Assembly (NCBI GenBank): GCA_027485855.1
Contig: JAIXQD010000021.1
Coordinates: forward strand, 124,001 to 188,000
Source: Rickettsiales bacterium
Lineage (GTDB): Bacteria > Pseudomonadota > Alphaproteobacteria > G027485855
Reading direction: 5' to 3'
DNA length: 64,000 bases
The position numbers were made by a program, and so were the translations under genes. Positions within the stretch are counted from its first letter, which is position 1. Every line of letters starts with the position of its first letter. Below are positions 8,587 through 17,776 of this stretch, in pieces. A model generated the notes under the pieces. That model was not told the DNA's origin, ran no database searches, and saw nothing but the letters and a program-made list of their open reading frames with translations.

Positions 8587-9279
8587 ATGCTTACTGTTCG
8601 TCCGGCCGCAAATCGTGGTCACAGCAATTTTGACTGGCTAGATAGCTGGCACACATTTTCGTTTGGCGAGTATTTTGACCCGCAGCATATGGGTTTTGGC
8701 CCACTCCGCGTAATCAACGAAGACCGTGTCAGTGGTGGCGAGGGTTTCCCCACCCACCCGCATAGCGATATGGAAATTGTCACTTATGTGTTGGCAGGCG
8801 CGCTTGAGCATAAAGATAGCCTTGGCACTGGCAGCGTTATTCGCCCAGGTGAGATACAAGCCATGAGTGCGGGGCGCGGCATTCGGCACAGCGAGTTTAA
8901 TCACAGCAAAGACCAGCCGGTGCATTTTTTGCAAATCTGGCTGTTGCCCAATAAAAAAGGCATTGCGCCGCGCTATCAGCAACAGCAAATTGCTTTTACC
9001 GATGGCTTAACCTTGATTGCCAGCCACAATGCCCCACAAGGCGTGGTTGATTTGCAGGCCGATGCACGTATTTATGCCGCCACGCTAAAAGATACACAGC
9101 AAATTATGCAGCCGCTGGCCGCGCATGAGCTTACTTATGTGCAAGTGGCCAAGGGCGCCGTAAGCATCAATGGCAGCAAGCTTGCCGCAGGCGATGGCGC
9201 AGCCTTAGCCAATGAAACGGCGCTTAATATAACCAGCCATGGCGATAGCGAGATACTCGTATTTGCGCTTGAAAAATAG
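8587..9279 (+). CDS. Pirin-family bicupin protein, YhhW type
   Basis: The protein has 230 residues from the ATG at 8587, preceded by the purine-rich GGAAAGGAAGGGG. An in-frame ATG at 8569 would bury this site. The N-terminal cupin is typical of pirins: SWHTFSFGEYFDP, FPTHPHSDMEIVTYVLAGAL and MSAGRGIRHSEFN. The metal ligands expected for E. coli YhhW fall at the same residue numbers here: His57, His59, His101 and Glu103. YhhW has quercetin 2,3-dioxygenase activity in vitro; the physiological role is uncertain, and redox or electrophile response is often proposed. The gene stands alone and converges on accA. Confidence 0.93.
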   Translation: MLTVRPAANRGHSNFDWLDSWHTFSFGEYFDPQHMGFGPLRVINEDRVSGGEGFPTHPHSDMEIVTYVLAGALEHKDSLGTGSVIRPGEIQAMSAGRGIRHSEFNHSKDQPVHFLQIWLLPNKKGIAPRYQQQQIAFTDGLTLIASHNAPQGVVDLQADARIYAATLKDTQQIMQPLAAHELTYVQVAKGAVSINGSKLAAGDGAALANETALNITSHGDSEILVFALEK

Positions 9280-9327
9280 GCCGAAATAATAGGCCAGACG
9301 CAATAGGCCCAAAAGCCTATAGCTATG

Positions 9328-10278
9328 CTAAAGGCCCTTGCTGCCCATGGTTAAATATTTTTGCCGGCGGCGCTCAATCAGGCTCACCGACGAGAGCGGC
9401 AATAGCTCGCGCAATTGCTGCTCGATGCGGTCGGCGAGCGCTGTAACGGTTTCGCGCACCCCGCGATGGGCACCACCCAAAGGCTCGGGCACAATGCTAT
9501 CAATCACGCCCAGCTTTAATAAATCTTGCGCGGTCAGCTTCAGCGCTTGTGCGGCCTCTGCCGCATGTGTGGCACTGCGCCACAAAATGCTGGCACAGCC
9601 CTCGGGGCTAATGACCGAATAAATGGCGTGCTCAAGCATCAGCACCCGGTCGCCTGCAGCAATGGCAATAGCGCCACCCGAGCCACCCTCGCCAATAACG
9701 CTGGCCACAAAAGGCACGGGTGCTTTAAGGCAAGCATCAATCGAGCGCGCAATGGCCTCGGCCTGACCACGCGCCTCAGCATCAATACCCGGAAAGGCGC
9801 CTGCCGTATCAACAAAGCTGATAATGGGCAGGCCAAAGCGGCCGGCCAGTTCCATCAAGCGAATGGCCTTACGATAGCCATCGGGCTTGGCCATGCCAAA
9901 ATTATGTTTAATGCGGCTTTCAGTATCAAAGCCCTTTTCCTGACCAATAATAAGGCAATTAATGCCCCGAAAACGACCCAAACCGCCCATAATGGCCGCA
10001 TCATCGGCATAGGCGCGGTCGCCCGCCAGCGGGGTGAAATCCTCGATGAGGGCCTCGATATAGTCGCGGCAATGGGGCCGTTGCGGATGCCGCGCCACCT
10101 GCACCTTTTGCGCAGGCGTAAGCCGCGCATAGGTTTCAGCCAGCAATTTGGCTAGCTTGCCCTCTAATTTTTTGACTTCACTGGCTAAATTAAGCTTATC
10201 GCCAGACGAAAGCTGGCGCAGCTCGGTAATTTTGCCTTCAAGTTCTGCGATTGGTTTTTCAAATTCTAAAAATGCCAT
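9328..10278 (-). CDS. accA: Acetyl-CoA carboxylase carboxyltransferase alpha subunit
   Basis: The protein has 316 residues from the ATG at 10278 ([17 protein letters not shown], the standard AccA opening). An upstream in-frame codon at 10308 would add ten unlikely residues. AccA and AccD form the carboxyltransferase that moves CO2 from biotin to acetyl-CoA, giving malonyl-CoA for fatty-acid synthesis. Visible family motifs include [39 protein letters not shown] and [19 protein letters not shown], the oxyanion-hole region, and [15 protein letters not shown]. The last residues (YLTMGSKGL) match the family tail. It lies 65 bp downstream of xerD on the same strand, an order often seen in alphaproteobacteria. 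Confidence 0.97.
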   Translation of the reverse strand: MAFLEFEKPIAELEGKITELRQLSSGDKLNLASEVKKLEGKLAKLLAETYARLTPAQKVQVARHPQRPHCRDYIEALIEDFTPLAGDRAYADDAAIMGGLGRFRGINCLIIGQEKGFDTESRIKHNFGMAKPDGYRKAIRLMELAGRFGLPIISFVDTAGAFPGIDAEARGQAEAIARSIDACLKAPVPFVASVIGEGGSGGAIAIAAGDRVLMLEHAIYSVISPEGCASILWRSATHAAEAAQALKLTAQDLLKLGVIDSIVPEPLGGAHRGVRETVTALADRIEQQLRELLPLSSVSLIERRRQKYLTMGSKGL

Positions 10279-10343
10279 GCGCGGACAGTAGCAAACCCCA
10301 GCACACACTTCAATATACTTAAGACACTGATATATTTATGGTT

Positions 10344-11273
10344 TTATTTTGACTTGGCCAGCGGATGATGCCGCTGCAAGGTTTGACCCGCGCGACTGGT
10401 GGCCACATGCGTATAAATGGCCGTGGTGGCGATATCGGCATGACCCAGTAATTGCTGCACCACGCGCAAATCGGCACCGCCTTCTAATAGGTGCGTGGCA
10501 AAGGCATGGCGCAGCTTATGCGGGCTGACCGCCGAAAGTGGCAGGCCCAATTCGCCCGCCAGCTTTTTAAGCTGCTGAAAAATGCGTTGCCGCGTGATGT
10601 AGCCCGAGCGCCCCACAGACGGAAATAAAAAGCGGCTGGTTTCGCCCTTGGCCAAAAAACTGCGCCGCACTTGTAAGTAATCGGCCAGCGCCGCCCGCGC
10701 CGAGCCCAGCAGGGGCACTAAACGCTCGCGCTGCCCCTTGCCTTTTAAGCGCAAGGCTTCAGGCAGGCCAGCTGCGGCACTATAGGGTAAAGAAACAGCC
10801 TCAGTGATGCGCAAGCCACAGCCATAAAGCAGCTCGCACAAACAGCGCAAACGAATGATATCGGGCGTGGGCTCGGACAAAGCCTCGATCAGTAATTTAG
10901 TATTATCGATATTCAGCGTTTGTGGCAGGCGGCGCTTATGCTGCGGCAATTTCACCTGCTTAATGGGGTTGGTGCTGATGATATCTTCGCTTAACAGAAA
11001 ATGATAAAAATGGCGCAAAGCCGCCAGCCTGCGCCGCACCGAACTTCTGGCCAGCTCTTTTATAACAGGCGAAGAGAGATACTCTTCAAAATGCTGTGCT
11101 GTGGCTAGGCGCAAATCGGCGTTGCGTAATAAAAGCCATGTCTCGGTTGTTATTAAATCATGGCTATAGGCTTCACAGGTTTTGTCGCTGGCGTTGCGCT
11201 CGGCTTTCAGCATATTGTTGAAAGCCTCAATCAAATGCGCGCTGGAGGTTTTGGTTTTAATAAGCTCGGTCAT
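10344..11273 (-). CDS. xerD: Site-specific tyrosine recombinase XerD/XerC
   Basis: The protein has 309 residues. A SAM-like N-terminal core-binding domain (about 10-100, with KTCEAYSHDLITTETWL) is followed by the catalytic domain. Catalytic residues are visible: Arg in GCGLRITEAV, Lys in LKGKGQRERLVPL, His-x-x-Arg in SPHKLRHAFATHLLEGGAD, His in LLGHADIATTAIYTHV, and the nucleophile Tyr in IYTHV. Xer recombinases act at dif sites to resolve chromosome dimers during division. The position upstream of accA favours XerD over XerC, though sequence alone does not separate them with certainty. The start overlaps the stop of the upstream periplasmic gene by 4 bp (ATGA). Confidence 0.9.
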   Translation of the reverse strand: MTELIKTKTSSAHLIEAFNNMLKAERNASDKTCEAYSHDLITTETWLLLRNADLRLATAQHFEEYLSSPVIKELARSSVRRRLAALRHFYHFLLSEDIISTNPIKQVKLPQHKRRLPQTLNIDNTKLLIEALSEPTPDIIRLRCLCELLYGCGLRITEAVSLPYSAAAGLPEALRLKGKGQRERLVPLLGSARAALADYLQVRRSFLAKGETSRFLFPSVGRSGYITRQRIFQQLKKLAGELGLPLSAVSPHKLRHAFATHLLEGGADLRVVQQLLGHADIATTAIYTHVATSRAGQTLQRHHPLAKSK

Positions 11274-13009
11274 GGGGCTGGGGCTGTGTCAGTGACAGCG
11301 GGCACCCGTTTGGTTTTTACTTTTTCAGTCGGCAACAAACCGAGCAAAACTTCTTGCGCCAGCTTTTTGGCCTCGTCTGGCATATCAATTTTACGCAAAG
11401 CTTGAATGGCCGCAGCACTGACCGCCACAGGCACAATGCTGGGCGGGCGGTCGCCCATTATAGTTTGTATCAGCAGCAAGGCATGCCCAATATGTCCGGC
11501 GGTGGCGGCAGCATCAAGCTGTTGCAGCATCTCGGCTTCAGGCAAATTTTGTGTGCTGATGGCGGCTAAAATATTCTGCACATCGTCTGCCTGTGGCAGA
11601 GCCACGCCCAGCGCATTGAGCACCATTAAAATATCGGTAACATTGGCGGCTTTATTGTCTTTATTGGCCACAAGCCAATCATTAAGAGAGACGTCGCTAG
11701 TGATATCGGTGGTTTGTAAAAGTGGCACAAGGGCCAATGATGGAACATCCGTTGGCTTATCGAGCGGGGCGTTTAAATTTTCCAACCACTGATTTGCGGC
11801 TTCTGTTTGGTTATGCACAATAAATAGCGCAATAAAACGCTGCTGCCTTGTAAGCGGGCTTTGCCCTGCATCCATGCCCGATAAAATTTTTGTGGCCAGC
11901 AGGGCCAAGGGTGTTGCTTGTTGTGCGGGCGTGAGGCTACGCACATATCTATCGAGCAGCACCACTGTTTCGGCCGATGTGGCCGAGCTGGCTTGCCGCC
12001 ACCAGGTGGCCCGCAATTGTGCTGCACGCGTGGCGGGCGGTAATTTTTGCAGCCGCTCTTCTGGCAGCGGGGTGATGGCGCTATAAGTTTCGGCCAGCTG
12101 TGCTGCGGGCTGTAAATCAAACAAGGTTGCGGCCTCGCTTGCTGGCACAAGATTGGCTGCCTCTATCGGCCAAAGCGCCAAAGCCTGCTGCACGGCCTTT
12201 GGTGTTGTAAGCGGCAGCGCACCAGGGGCTTGCCCGCTCATACGCCACAGCGCCAAAGTTTCTGGCAGGCTGGGGCTGATTTTTTTGGGCCAAACAAGTT
12301 TTTGTCCGGCGGCCAAAGCATCGGCCCATTCAACAAATAAATTTTCGTCGGCTGATGCTTTTGTTTTAGCCATTTGCTCGCGCAAGACATCTAAATGCAA
12401 AATAGCTTCGGCGGCGCGCTGCGTATGCAACAAGCAAATGATTTTTACCCGCGCCCAAAAATCACTTTTATAATTATTTTTATTTTGGGCAATTTGCTCT
12501 TGCCAATCGGGGCAATGTTTATCGAATGGAGCCGTAAATAACTGTGCCGCAGCGATAAGCTCGTGTGCCGCAGCCGGCGCCGTTGTTGGCGGGGCAACCG
12601 CGAGCAGCGCTTCAGCGCCGGCAACATGGCCCATAGCCAGCAGCGCTTTGAGGCGCGGCAAAAATACCCCTTCAGCACCATCCATTGGCGGCGCCGCCGC
12701 GCTCAGCAACAAGCGCCGTTGCAAATCGCGCAAAGTGGGCGAGGTGTTGGCCGCAGGCAGACGCTGCAAAAAATCAATCAGCTGGGCTTTGTTTAAACCC
12801 TGCCATAATGTATCGGGTAAAGCGCCGCCCCCCTCTTGCAAAATGCCATAAGCCTCTTGCGCTTTCAAATCGGCCAAGGGCGCGCTGGCAACAGGCGCAT
12901 CATCAATCACCACCGGCAAAATCGGCTCGGCCACGCCTTGGGCATAAGCTTGGGTGGACGCACCCAAAAACCAAGCAAGGGGCAAGGCCCAAAAGAGGGA
13001 GCGCATCAT
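11270..13009 (-). CDS. Periplasmic protein of unknown function, helical
   Basis: The protein has 579 residues. It begins with a clear signal peptide (MRSLFWALPLAWFLGASTQA, then YAQG), so the mature protein is likely periplasmic. The rest is Ala/Leu/Gln-rich and appears all-helical, with hairpin-like stretches (LPRLKALLAMGHVAGAEALL, TLRDLQRRLLLSAA) that suggest TPR- or Sel1-like solenoid folding; I cannot assign a family. It is nested between a 40-residue membrane protein whose stop overlaps its start, and xerD whose start overlaps its stop, so all three are probably translated from one mRNA. Two adjacent ATGs (13009 and 13006) are possible starts. No function is proposed. Confidence 0.8.
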   Translation of the reverse strand: MMRSLFWALPLAWFLGASTQAYAQGVAEPILPVVIDDAPVASAPLADLKAQEAYGILQEGGGALPDTLWQGLNKAQLIDFLQRLPAANTSPTLRDLQRRLLLSAAAPPMDGAEGVFLPRLKALLAMGHVAGAEALLAVAPPTTAPAAAHELIAAAQLFTAPFDKHCPDWQEQIAQNKNNYKSDFWARVKIICLLHTQRAAEAILHLDVLREQMAKTKASADENLFVEWADALAAGQKLVWPKKISPSLPETLALWRMSGQAPGALPLTTPKAVQQALALWPIEAANLVPASEAATLFDLQPAAQLAETYSAITPLPEERLQKLPPATRAAQLRATWWRQASSATSAETVVLLDRYVRSLTPAQQATPLALLATKILSGMDAGQSPLTRQQRFIALFIVHNQTEAANQWLENLNAPLDKPTDVPSLALVPLLQTTDITSDVSLNDWLVANKDNKAANVTDILMVLNALGVALPQADDVQNILAAISTQNLPEAEMLQQLDAAATAGHIGHALLLIQTIMGDRPPSIVPVAVSAAAIQALRKIDMPDEAKKLAQEVLLGLLPTEKVKTKRVPAVTDTAPAP

Positions 13010-13128
13010 GGGCTGATAATTTGCGTGATGTTGGCAGGTTTGGGGCTGAGGTCAACAAAGCCCAAAACAATAACCGCCAGCACCAAGCACCCACCCAGAG
13101 CCGCCACAAGAATTACTGGCCAACGCAT
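13006..13128 (-). CDS. 40-residue single-span membrane microprotein
   Basis: This gene is very short but well supported. GAGGTG lies 6 bases before the ATG at 13128. The product reads MRWPVILVAALGGCLVLAVI followed by VLGFVDLSPKPANITQIISP. Residues 4-25 form one membrane helix and the last 15 residues would face the periplasm if the N terminus is inside. The stop codon TGA overlaps the ATGATG start of the 579-residue exported protein, a typical translational-coupling layout. The ATG faces aroK across an 81-bp divergent promoter region. I know no named family. Confidence 0.7.
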   Translation of the reverse strand: MRWPVILVAALGGCLVLAVIVLGFVDLSPKPANITQIISP

Positions 13129-13209
13129 TTTTCACCTCGTCAGAACCCATCGATTTTGCCAACCGCCTTTACGGTTGTTTTATAGGCTATCATATAGCAT
13201 ATTCGCAGC

Positions 13210-13770
13210 ATGATAAAAACTGACAGCTATTATCACCCCACGCGCACGATTGTGCTGGTTGGCATGATGGGTGCCGGTAAAAGCTCGATTGGCCGCCGTT
13301 TAGCGCGCGAGCTGGGGCTGCCCTTCTATGATTCCGATGTCGAAATTGAAAAGGCCGCAGGCTATAGCATTGCCGAATTATTCAATCGCTTTGGTGATGC
13401 TGAGTTTCGGGCGGGCGAGCGGCGGGTGGTGGGGCGGCTGTTGCGGGAAATGCCGCTGCATGTGTTAGCAACCGGCGGCGGCGCCTATGCCGATGAAGAA
13501 ACCCGCGCGGCCATCAAAGAATTTGGCTGGTCGGTATGGCTACGCGCTGACCTTGATATATTGGTTGGCCGCACCAGTCGCCGTATGGAGCACCGCCCTA
13601 TTTTGCAACAAGGTGACCCGCGCGATATTTTGGCGGGATTGCTGGAGCAACGTAACCCGCTTTATGCCGAGGCCGATGTCACCGTCGATACCGGCGATCG
13701 CCCAGCCGAGCAAACTGTGCGCGAAGTGATTGAGGGCCTGCACGCTTTCGAGCGCAAACGCCATGGCTGA
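13210..13770 (+). CDS. aroK: Shikimate kinase
   Basis: The protein has 186 residues. It phosphorylates the 3-hydroxyl of shikimate with ATP in the fifth step of chorismate synthesis. The P-loop GMMGAGKSSIGRRLA (about 18-32), substrate-binding FYDSDVEIEKAAG, the FRAGERRVV segment with its conserved Arg, and LATGGGAYADEETR are all present, as is the lid region RTSRRMEHRPIL. Length is slightly above the E. coli enzyme. It overlaps aroB by 8 bp, so the two enzymes are co-translated. Confidence 0.97.
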   Translation: MIKTDSYYHPTRTIVLVGMMGAGKSSIGRRLARELGLPFYDSDVEIEKAAGYSIAELFNRFGDAEFRAGERRVVGRLLREMPLHVLATGGGAYADEETRAAIKEFGWSVWLRADLDILVGRTSRRMEHRPILQQGDPRDILAGLLEQRNPLYAEADVTVDTGDRPAEQTVREVIEGLHAFERKRHG

Positions 13771-14875
13771 AGCATTAGCCATATCTGCTCATCAGCAGTT
13801 TGTGCAGAGTCAGTATTTTTTGGGCGAGGATTTTTCTGCAGCGCTCACAGATTTTTTTACAAAGGCCAATACGGCCCACTCGGCCTTATGGCTGGTTGAT
13901 GCAAATCTACCGCCCGCTTTTATACAAAAATGGCAAGATATCTTCGCCCAGCATGGCTGCACCACCAAACACACGCTGCGCCTTGCAGGTGGCGATGAGG
14001 CCAAAACAGCAGCGCAACTTATGCGCTGTTTAGAAGAGTTCTTGGCGCATCAGCCAGAGCGCAATACAGTGTTTGTTGCCGTTGGTGGCGGCGCTATCGG
14101 CGATTTAGGCGGCCTATGCGCTAGTCTGTTATTGCGCGGTTTGCCTTTGGTGCAAATCCCTACCACTATTCTGGCGATGGTCGATAGCGCCATTGGCGGC
14201 AAAACTGCCATTAATAGCCAATATGGCAAAAACCTTATCGGCTGCTTTTACCCGCCCAGACTTACTCTGGCCGACCTCAGCGCGCTGCAAAGCCTGCCCT
14301 TGCGCGAATGGCGCTGCGGCTTTGCTGAGATTGTTAAAGCGGCCTTACTGACGGGTGGTGAATTATGGCAGTTGGTGCAAGCGCACGCGCACAGTTGGCC
14401 GCACAGCTCTGCCTTACAGACAATATTATTATTGGCCGCCAAAGCTAAAATTGACATTGTGCAGCGTGACCCAACCGAACAGGGCGAGCGTATCACCCTT
14501 AATCTTGGGCATAGCATTGCCCATGCGCTAGAAACACTCAGCCACTATGATGGCCGCCTTTTGCATGGCGAGGCCGTAGCACTTGGCTTGCTGGTTGAAA
14601 CAGCCTATGCCGTAAAACTCGGCCTTTGCCCGCCAGCGTTGCTTGAGACCATAAAAAATATTTTGCAAGCAGCTCACCTGCCCACACAAATCCCCCGCGA
14701 GCTTGCAGTACCTGAGAAAATTATTGGCATCATGGGCAACGATAAAAAGAACAGCCATGGCCAGATAAGGCTGGTGCTGTTGCGCGATATTGCTCAAACA
14801 GAGATTATCAGCAACCCAAACCCAAACTTACTGGCCGACAGCATTAACGATTTTGCATCAGCCGATAAGGTTTAG
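13763..14875 (+). CDS. aroB: 3-Dehydroquinate synthase
   Basis: The protein has 370 residues from the ATG at 13763, inside the last codons of aroK. An earlier in-frame codon at 13730 would add residues unlike the family. AroB uses NAD+ and a divalent metal to cyclise DAHP to 3-dehydroquinate, the second shikimate-pathway step. NAD-binding VFVAVGGGAIGDLGGLCASL, the LPLVQIPTTILAMVDSAIGG loop with catalytic residues, GKTAINSQYGKNLIG, and metal-ligand regions (GFAEIVKAALL; NLGHSIAHALE; LLHGEAVALG) are all visible. The 3' end overlaps the convergent ribbon-helix-helix gene by 32 bp. Confidence 0.97.
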   Translation: MAEALAISAHQQFVQSQYFLGEDFSAALTDFFTKANTAHSALWLVDANLPPAFIQKWQDIFAQHGCTTKHTLRLAGGDEAKTAAQLMRCLEEFLAHQPERNTVFVAVGGGAIGDLGGLCASLLLRGLPLVQIPTTILAMVDSAIGGKTAINSQYGKNLIGCFYPPRLTLADLSALQSLPLREWRCGFAEIVKAALLTGGELWQLVQAHAHSWPHSSALQTILLLAAKAKIDIVQRDPTEQGERITLNLGHSIAHALETLSHYDGRLLHGEAVALGLLVETAYAVKLGLCPPALLETIKNILQAAHLPTQIPRELAVPEKIIGIMGNDKKNSHGQIRLVLLRDIAQTEIISNPNPNLLADSINDFASADKV

Positions 14876-15437
14876 GCTGCTCAAATTCATTTACACTATT
14901 AGCTTTAACGGGTGGTTTATCGTCAAAGCCCACAGACGCAGACGCAGCAGATTTATTGGGGCCAGATTTATTGGGGGCCAACTTATGAGGCGCAAAGCTC
15001 TGACTGCTGCGCACATAAGGCGCATGATGCATACGGTGCGGTAAAATACGCCCGCCCATGCCTAAATTTTGGCCCAGATTTGTGCCATGACCAACCGCCC
15101 TATGACCATCATCTGTGGCAGCGGCGCGAAAATAGCTCATGATAAAGACGCGGATAGCGGCCGTTAAAGATGTATCAGGGTGCTTACGGTCGGCAACGCT
15201 GCTGCACACCTCATGCACCGAGCGGCGCTCGCGTTTACAAATTTCGTTAAGGGCGGCCCACATTTCTGGCTCAAGCCGCACTGAAGTGCGCCTGCCACTG
15301 ACGGTAACATTGCGTATAACAAGTGTGCTGCTCCGCCGTGCGTCATCGTCATCAGACATTGCAGGTGCCGCTAAAGCGGGCTTAACCAGGGCAACATCTG
15401 TGTTTAGATGTTTTTCTTGGTCGGTAGGCTTGGTCAT
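14844..15437 (-). CDS. Ribbon-helix-helix DNA-binding domain protein
   Basis: The protein has 197 residues from the ATG at 15437, preceded by AAGGAGTG; a longer frame to 15497 lacks a better site. Residues about 37-95 resemble the alphaproteobacterial ribbon-helix-helix family: VIRNVTVSGRRTSVRLEPEM, then MWAALNEICKRERRSVHEVC and SLTAAIRVFIMSYFRAAA. The basic strand followed by two helices is the fold used by dimeric operator-binding regulators. The last 80 residues are low-complexity and His/Pro/Ser/Lys-rich (LAPNKSGPNKSAASAS) and probably disordered. Target genes are unknown. The gene converges on aroB with a 32-bp overlap of the coding ends. Confidence 0.75.
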   Translation of the reverse strand: MTKPTDQEKHLNTDVALVKPALAAPAMSDDDDARRSSTLVIRNVTVSGRRTSVRLEPEMWAALNEICKRERRSVHEVCSSVADRKHPDTSLTAAIRVFIMSYFRAAATDDGHRAVGHGTNLGQNLGMGGRILPHRMHHAPYVRSSQSFAPHKLAPNKSGPNKSAASASVGFDDKPPVKANSVNEFEQPKPYRLMQNR

Positions 15438-15835
15438 GAACACTCCTTGTTCTGAAATAAGGGTCCTGAATAAGGGCCGAACGGCAAAAGATGGCAAAAT
15501 ACCCGTGCGCGCTTCAAGTGGTAACTTAAACTCGACACAGATATTTTACAGTGAAGGAAATAAATATGACGCACACCAGAATTACAACCGAAGGTTTTAT
15601 GGCAAGTCGTAACAAAAAATGCAAGCATTACTCTATCGTCAGTTGTGTTGCGCCATGCAATTCGCACGAATATTTCACAATTTTGACGTGTAAGCATACC
15701 TTAATAGGCGTGCAGCAATTTAATTATGATTAAAAATCAATTAACTGCGTCGCTTCAAGGTAAATACAGTCTTAGCTCGCACAAAAGCACTCGATGATTC
15801 GCGCAAAAAATCAGAAAATTTTTTCAGAAAATTTC
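15438..15835. other. 400-bp intergenic region, no confident gene
   Basis: This stretch lies between the start of the ribbon-helix-helix gene and the 3' end of bolA. It should contain the promoter of the former. I see no tRNA, strong terminator or conserved RNA. Its AT-rich right end (about 15700-15840) is typical intergenic sequence. One short plus-strand frame inside it is listed separately at low confidence. Confidence 0.5.
15566..15733 (+). CDS. Doubtful 55-residue ORF
   Basis: An ATG at 15566 follows a good GAAGGAAA site and opens a 55-residue frame starting MTHTRITTEGFMASRNKK, containing four cysteines. It lies alone in an intergenic region, has no recognisable domain and its composition does not stand out from non-coding sequence. 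The ribosome-binding site is the only positive evidence. Confidence 0.2.
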   Translation: MTHTRITTEGFMASRNKKCKHYSIVSCVAPCNSHEYFTILTCKHTLIGVQQFNYD

Positions 15836-16111
15836 TTAGCTATTTTTTTCATCTGGTGCGTGTAAACGCAAACTGAGCGCATGGATCTTGTGACGCATTT
15901 CCTCGGCCAGCACTTGATGTATCAGCCTTTGTCTTTCTAGCCGCGATTGGCCAATAAATGCCGCCGAGATTATCTGTAAGGCAAAGTGACTTTCACCACC
16001 CGCAGGCGCACCCGCATGGCCCGCATGACGGGCCGACTGATCTTCAATATCGATATGCGCATCTGGCAAAGCGGCTAAAAGCTTGTTTTTGATGATGTCC
16101 AGCATCTTCAT
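15836..16111 (-). CDS. BolA-family protein
   Basis: The protein has 91 residues. BolA proteins pair with monothiol glutaredoxins through a shared [2Fe-2S] cluster, or act as small DNA-binding regulators. The family fold is evident: a start resembling IKNKLLAALPDAHIDIEDQS, then GGESHFALQIISAAFIGQSR with the conserved H-F and the F-x-G-x-S/x-L-x-R-Q-R-L-I-H pattern (ERQRLIHQVLAEEM), ending HALSLRLHAP. The usual invariant Cys/His ligand pair is not settled from sequence alone. It is divergent from the J-domain/cobS/cobT operon, an arrangement often seen in alphaproteobacteria. Confidence 0.92.
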   Translation of the reverse strand: MKMLDIIKNKLLAALPDAHIDIEDQSARHAGHAGAPAGGESHFALQIISAAFIGQSRLERQRLIHQVLAEEMRHKIHALSLRLHAPDEKNS

Positions 16112-16190
16112 CGAATAAACTCCAAAAAAAATTTACCGAAAAGCCGACTTAAAGCCTTGTTCTTTAACAGCTTTGCACGATAATAACGAC

Positions 16191-16787
16191 ATGCGCAACG
16201 GCAACAATCAGACCGACCCCTACGCCTTTTGGGAAAAACAGCCCAAAACGGGTGCGCGCGCCTGCGATTGCCCGGGCTGCACGGCTGAAGGCGAGTATCG
16301 CGCCCCTAAATCGGCGCAGCAATTGCGCGAATATTATTGGTTCTGCCTTGATCATGTGCGCCAATATAACGACAGCTGGGATTATTATGCCGGCAGGCCC
16401 GCTTACGAGGTCGAGCAAGACATCCGCGATAGCACCGTGTGGGAGCGCCCCACTTGGCCCATGGGCACTTGGCGGGCTTGGGAACGCGACCTGCGGCGCA
16501 TGGCCAAAGAATGGCGCGCCGGACAAGATGCCGCTGAAAGCACTGCGCCCGAGCAACCGCTAGCCGGCTGGAGCAAGGCCGAAAAAGAAGCGCTGGCAAC
16601 TTTGCAGCTTTCGCCGCCCGTTACCATCGAGCGCGTCAAAAGCCGCTATTTGGCGCTGGTAAAGCTCTATCATCCAGATATTCACCACACCGCCTCACCG
16701 ATGGATAAGGCCGTGGTGGAAGAAAAATTAAAAATGGTCAATGATGCTTTTACATTATTAAAAGCCAAATTCAAAAGCGAGAAGTAA
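16191..16787 (+). CDS. J-domain (DnaJ-like) protein linked to cobS-cobT
   Basis: The protein has 198 residues from the ATG at 16191; a TTG at 16173 is an alternative. The N-terminal half has the pattern CDCPGC (about 25-30) followed by YRAPKS and the aromatic-rich [19 protein letters not shown] segment seen in alphaproteobacterial homologues. The C-terminal 70 residues form a J domain ([20 protein letters not shown], then YHPDIHH with the HPD tripeptide that stimulates DnaK ATPase). It ends 2 bp before the cobS ATG, so it is co-translated with the chelatase genes and may assist their assembly; that role is inference. Confidence 0.88.
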   Translation: MRNGNNQTDPYAFWEKQPKTGARACDCPGCTAEGEYRAPKSAQQLREYYWFCLDHVRQYNDSWDYYAGRPAYEVEQDIRDSTVWERPTWPMGTWRAWERDLRRMAKEWRAGQDAAESTAPEQPLAGWSKAEKEALATLQLSPPVTIERVKSRYLALVKLYHPDIHHTASPMDKAVVEEKLKMVNDAFTLLKAKFKSEK

Positions 16788-16789
16788 GC

Positions 16790-17776
16790 ATGACACTGCC
16801 CCACACTGCCAACTCCAGCCATAACGCACAAACCCTGCCTGATATTCGCGTATCGGTGCAGCAAACTTTCGGCATTGAGAGCAAATGGGATGTGCCCGCC
16901 TTCAGCCACGCCCCGTCCGAGCATGTGCCCGCTATTGATGAGAGCTACCGCTTTGACCCCGCCACCACCCTCGCCTTGCTCACTGGCTTTGCTCATAATC
17001 GGCGGGTGCTGGTCAGCGGCTATCATGGCACTGGCAAATCAACCCACATAGAGCAAGTGGCCGCAAGGCTGAACTGGCCGTGCATTCGTATCAATTTAGA
17101 TAGCCATGTCAGCCGCATCGACCTTATCGGCAAGGATGCGATTGTGCTAAAAGATGGTCAGCAAATTACCGAATTTCGTGAAGGGTTGCTGCCCTATGCG
17201 CTGCAACATCCCTGCGCTTTAGTGTTTGACGAATATGATGCCGGTAGGCCCGATGTTATGTTTGTTATTCAGCGCGTGCTCGAGGTTGATGGCAAGCTAA
17301 CCTTGCTTGATCAAAACCGCGTGCTGCACCCGCACCCCGCTTTTCGCTTGTTTGCTACAGCCAATACGGTGGGTCTTGGCGATACCAGCGGGCTTTATCA
17401 TGGCACGCAGCAGCTTAACCAAGGGCAGATGGATCGCTGGCATTTAGTGGTGCAGCTGAACTATCTGGCGCACGAGCAGGAATGCGCCATCATCGCCGCC
17501 AAAGTGCCGCATTATGGTAAAAACGCTGAAGGCAAAACACAAATTGAGCAAATGGTGCGGCTGGCCGCGCTGACGCGGCAGGGCTTTATCAATGGCGATA
17601 TTTCGACGGTGATGTCGCCGCGCACAGTCATTAGCTGGGCCGAAAATGCGCGGCTATTTGATAATATGGCGCTGGCTTTTCAACTGACCTTTCTGAATAA
17701 GTGCGACGAGCTCGAGCGCCCCATCATTGCCGAATATTATCAGCGCTGTATGGGTGTTGAACTAAGCGCCGCATGA
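16790..17776 (+). CDS. cobS: Cobaltochelatase AAA+ subunit CobS
   Basis: The protein has 328 residues. CobS and CobT form the AAA+ chaperone pair of the aerobic cobaltochelatase, which together with CobN inserts cobalt into hydrogenobyrinic a,c-diamide. Seen here are Walker [19 protein letters not shown] (about 76-93), [18 protein letters not shown], Walker [21 protein letters not shown], sensor region [19 protein letters not shown] and the [16 protein letters not shown] segment. The length fits the family. The 3' end overlaps cobT by 4 bp. No other cobalamin gene lies in the window, so the client chelatase cannot be judged. Confidence 0.95.
   Translation: MTLPHTANSSHNAQTLPDIRVSVQQTFGIESKWDVPAFSHAPSEHVPAIDESYRFDPATTLALLTGFAHNRRVLVSGYHGTGKSTHIEQVAARLNWPCIRINLDSHVSRIDLIGKDAIVLKDGQQITEFREGLLPYALQHPCALVFDEYDAGRPDVMFVIQRVLEVDGKLTLLDQNRVLHPHPAFRLFATANTVGLGDTSGLYHGTQQLNQGQMDRWHLVVQLNYLAHEQECAIIAAKVPHYGKNAEGKTQIEQMVRLAALTRQGFINGDISTVMSPRTVISWAENARLFDNMALAFQLTFLNKCDELERPIIAEYYQRCMGVELSAA

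Noticed and set aside
9303-9320. ATAGGC/GCCTAT inverted repeat between pirin and accA as a terminator
   Set aside because: The stem is only 6 bp, weak, and no T-run follows on either strand.
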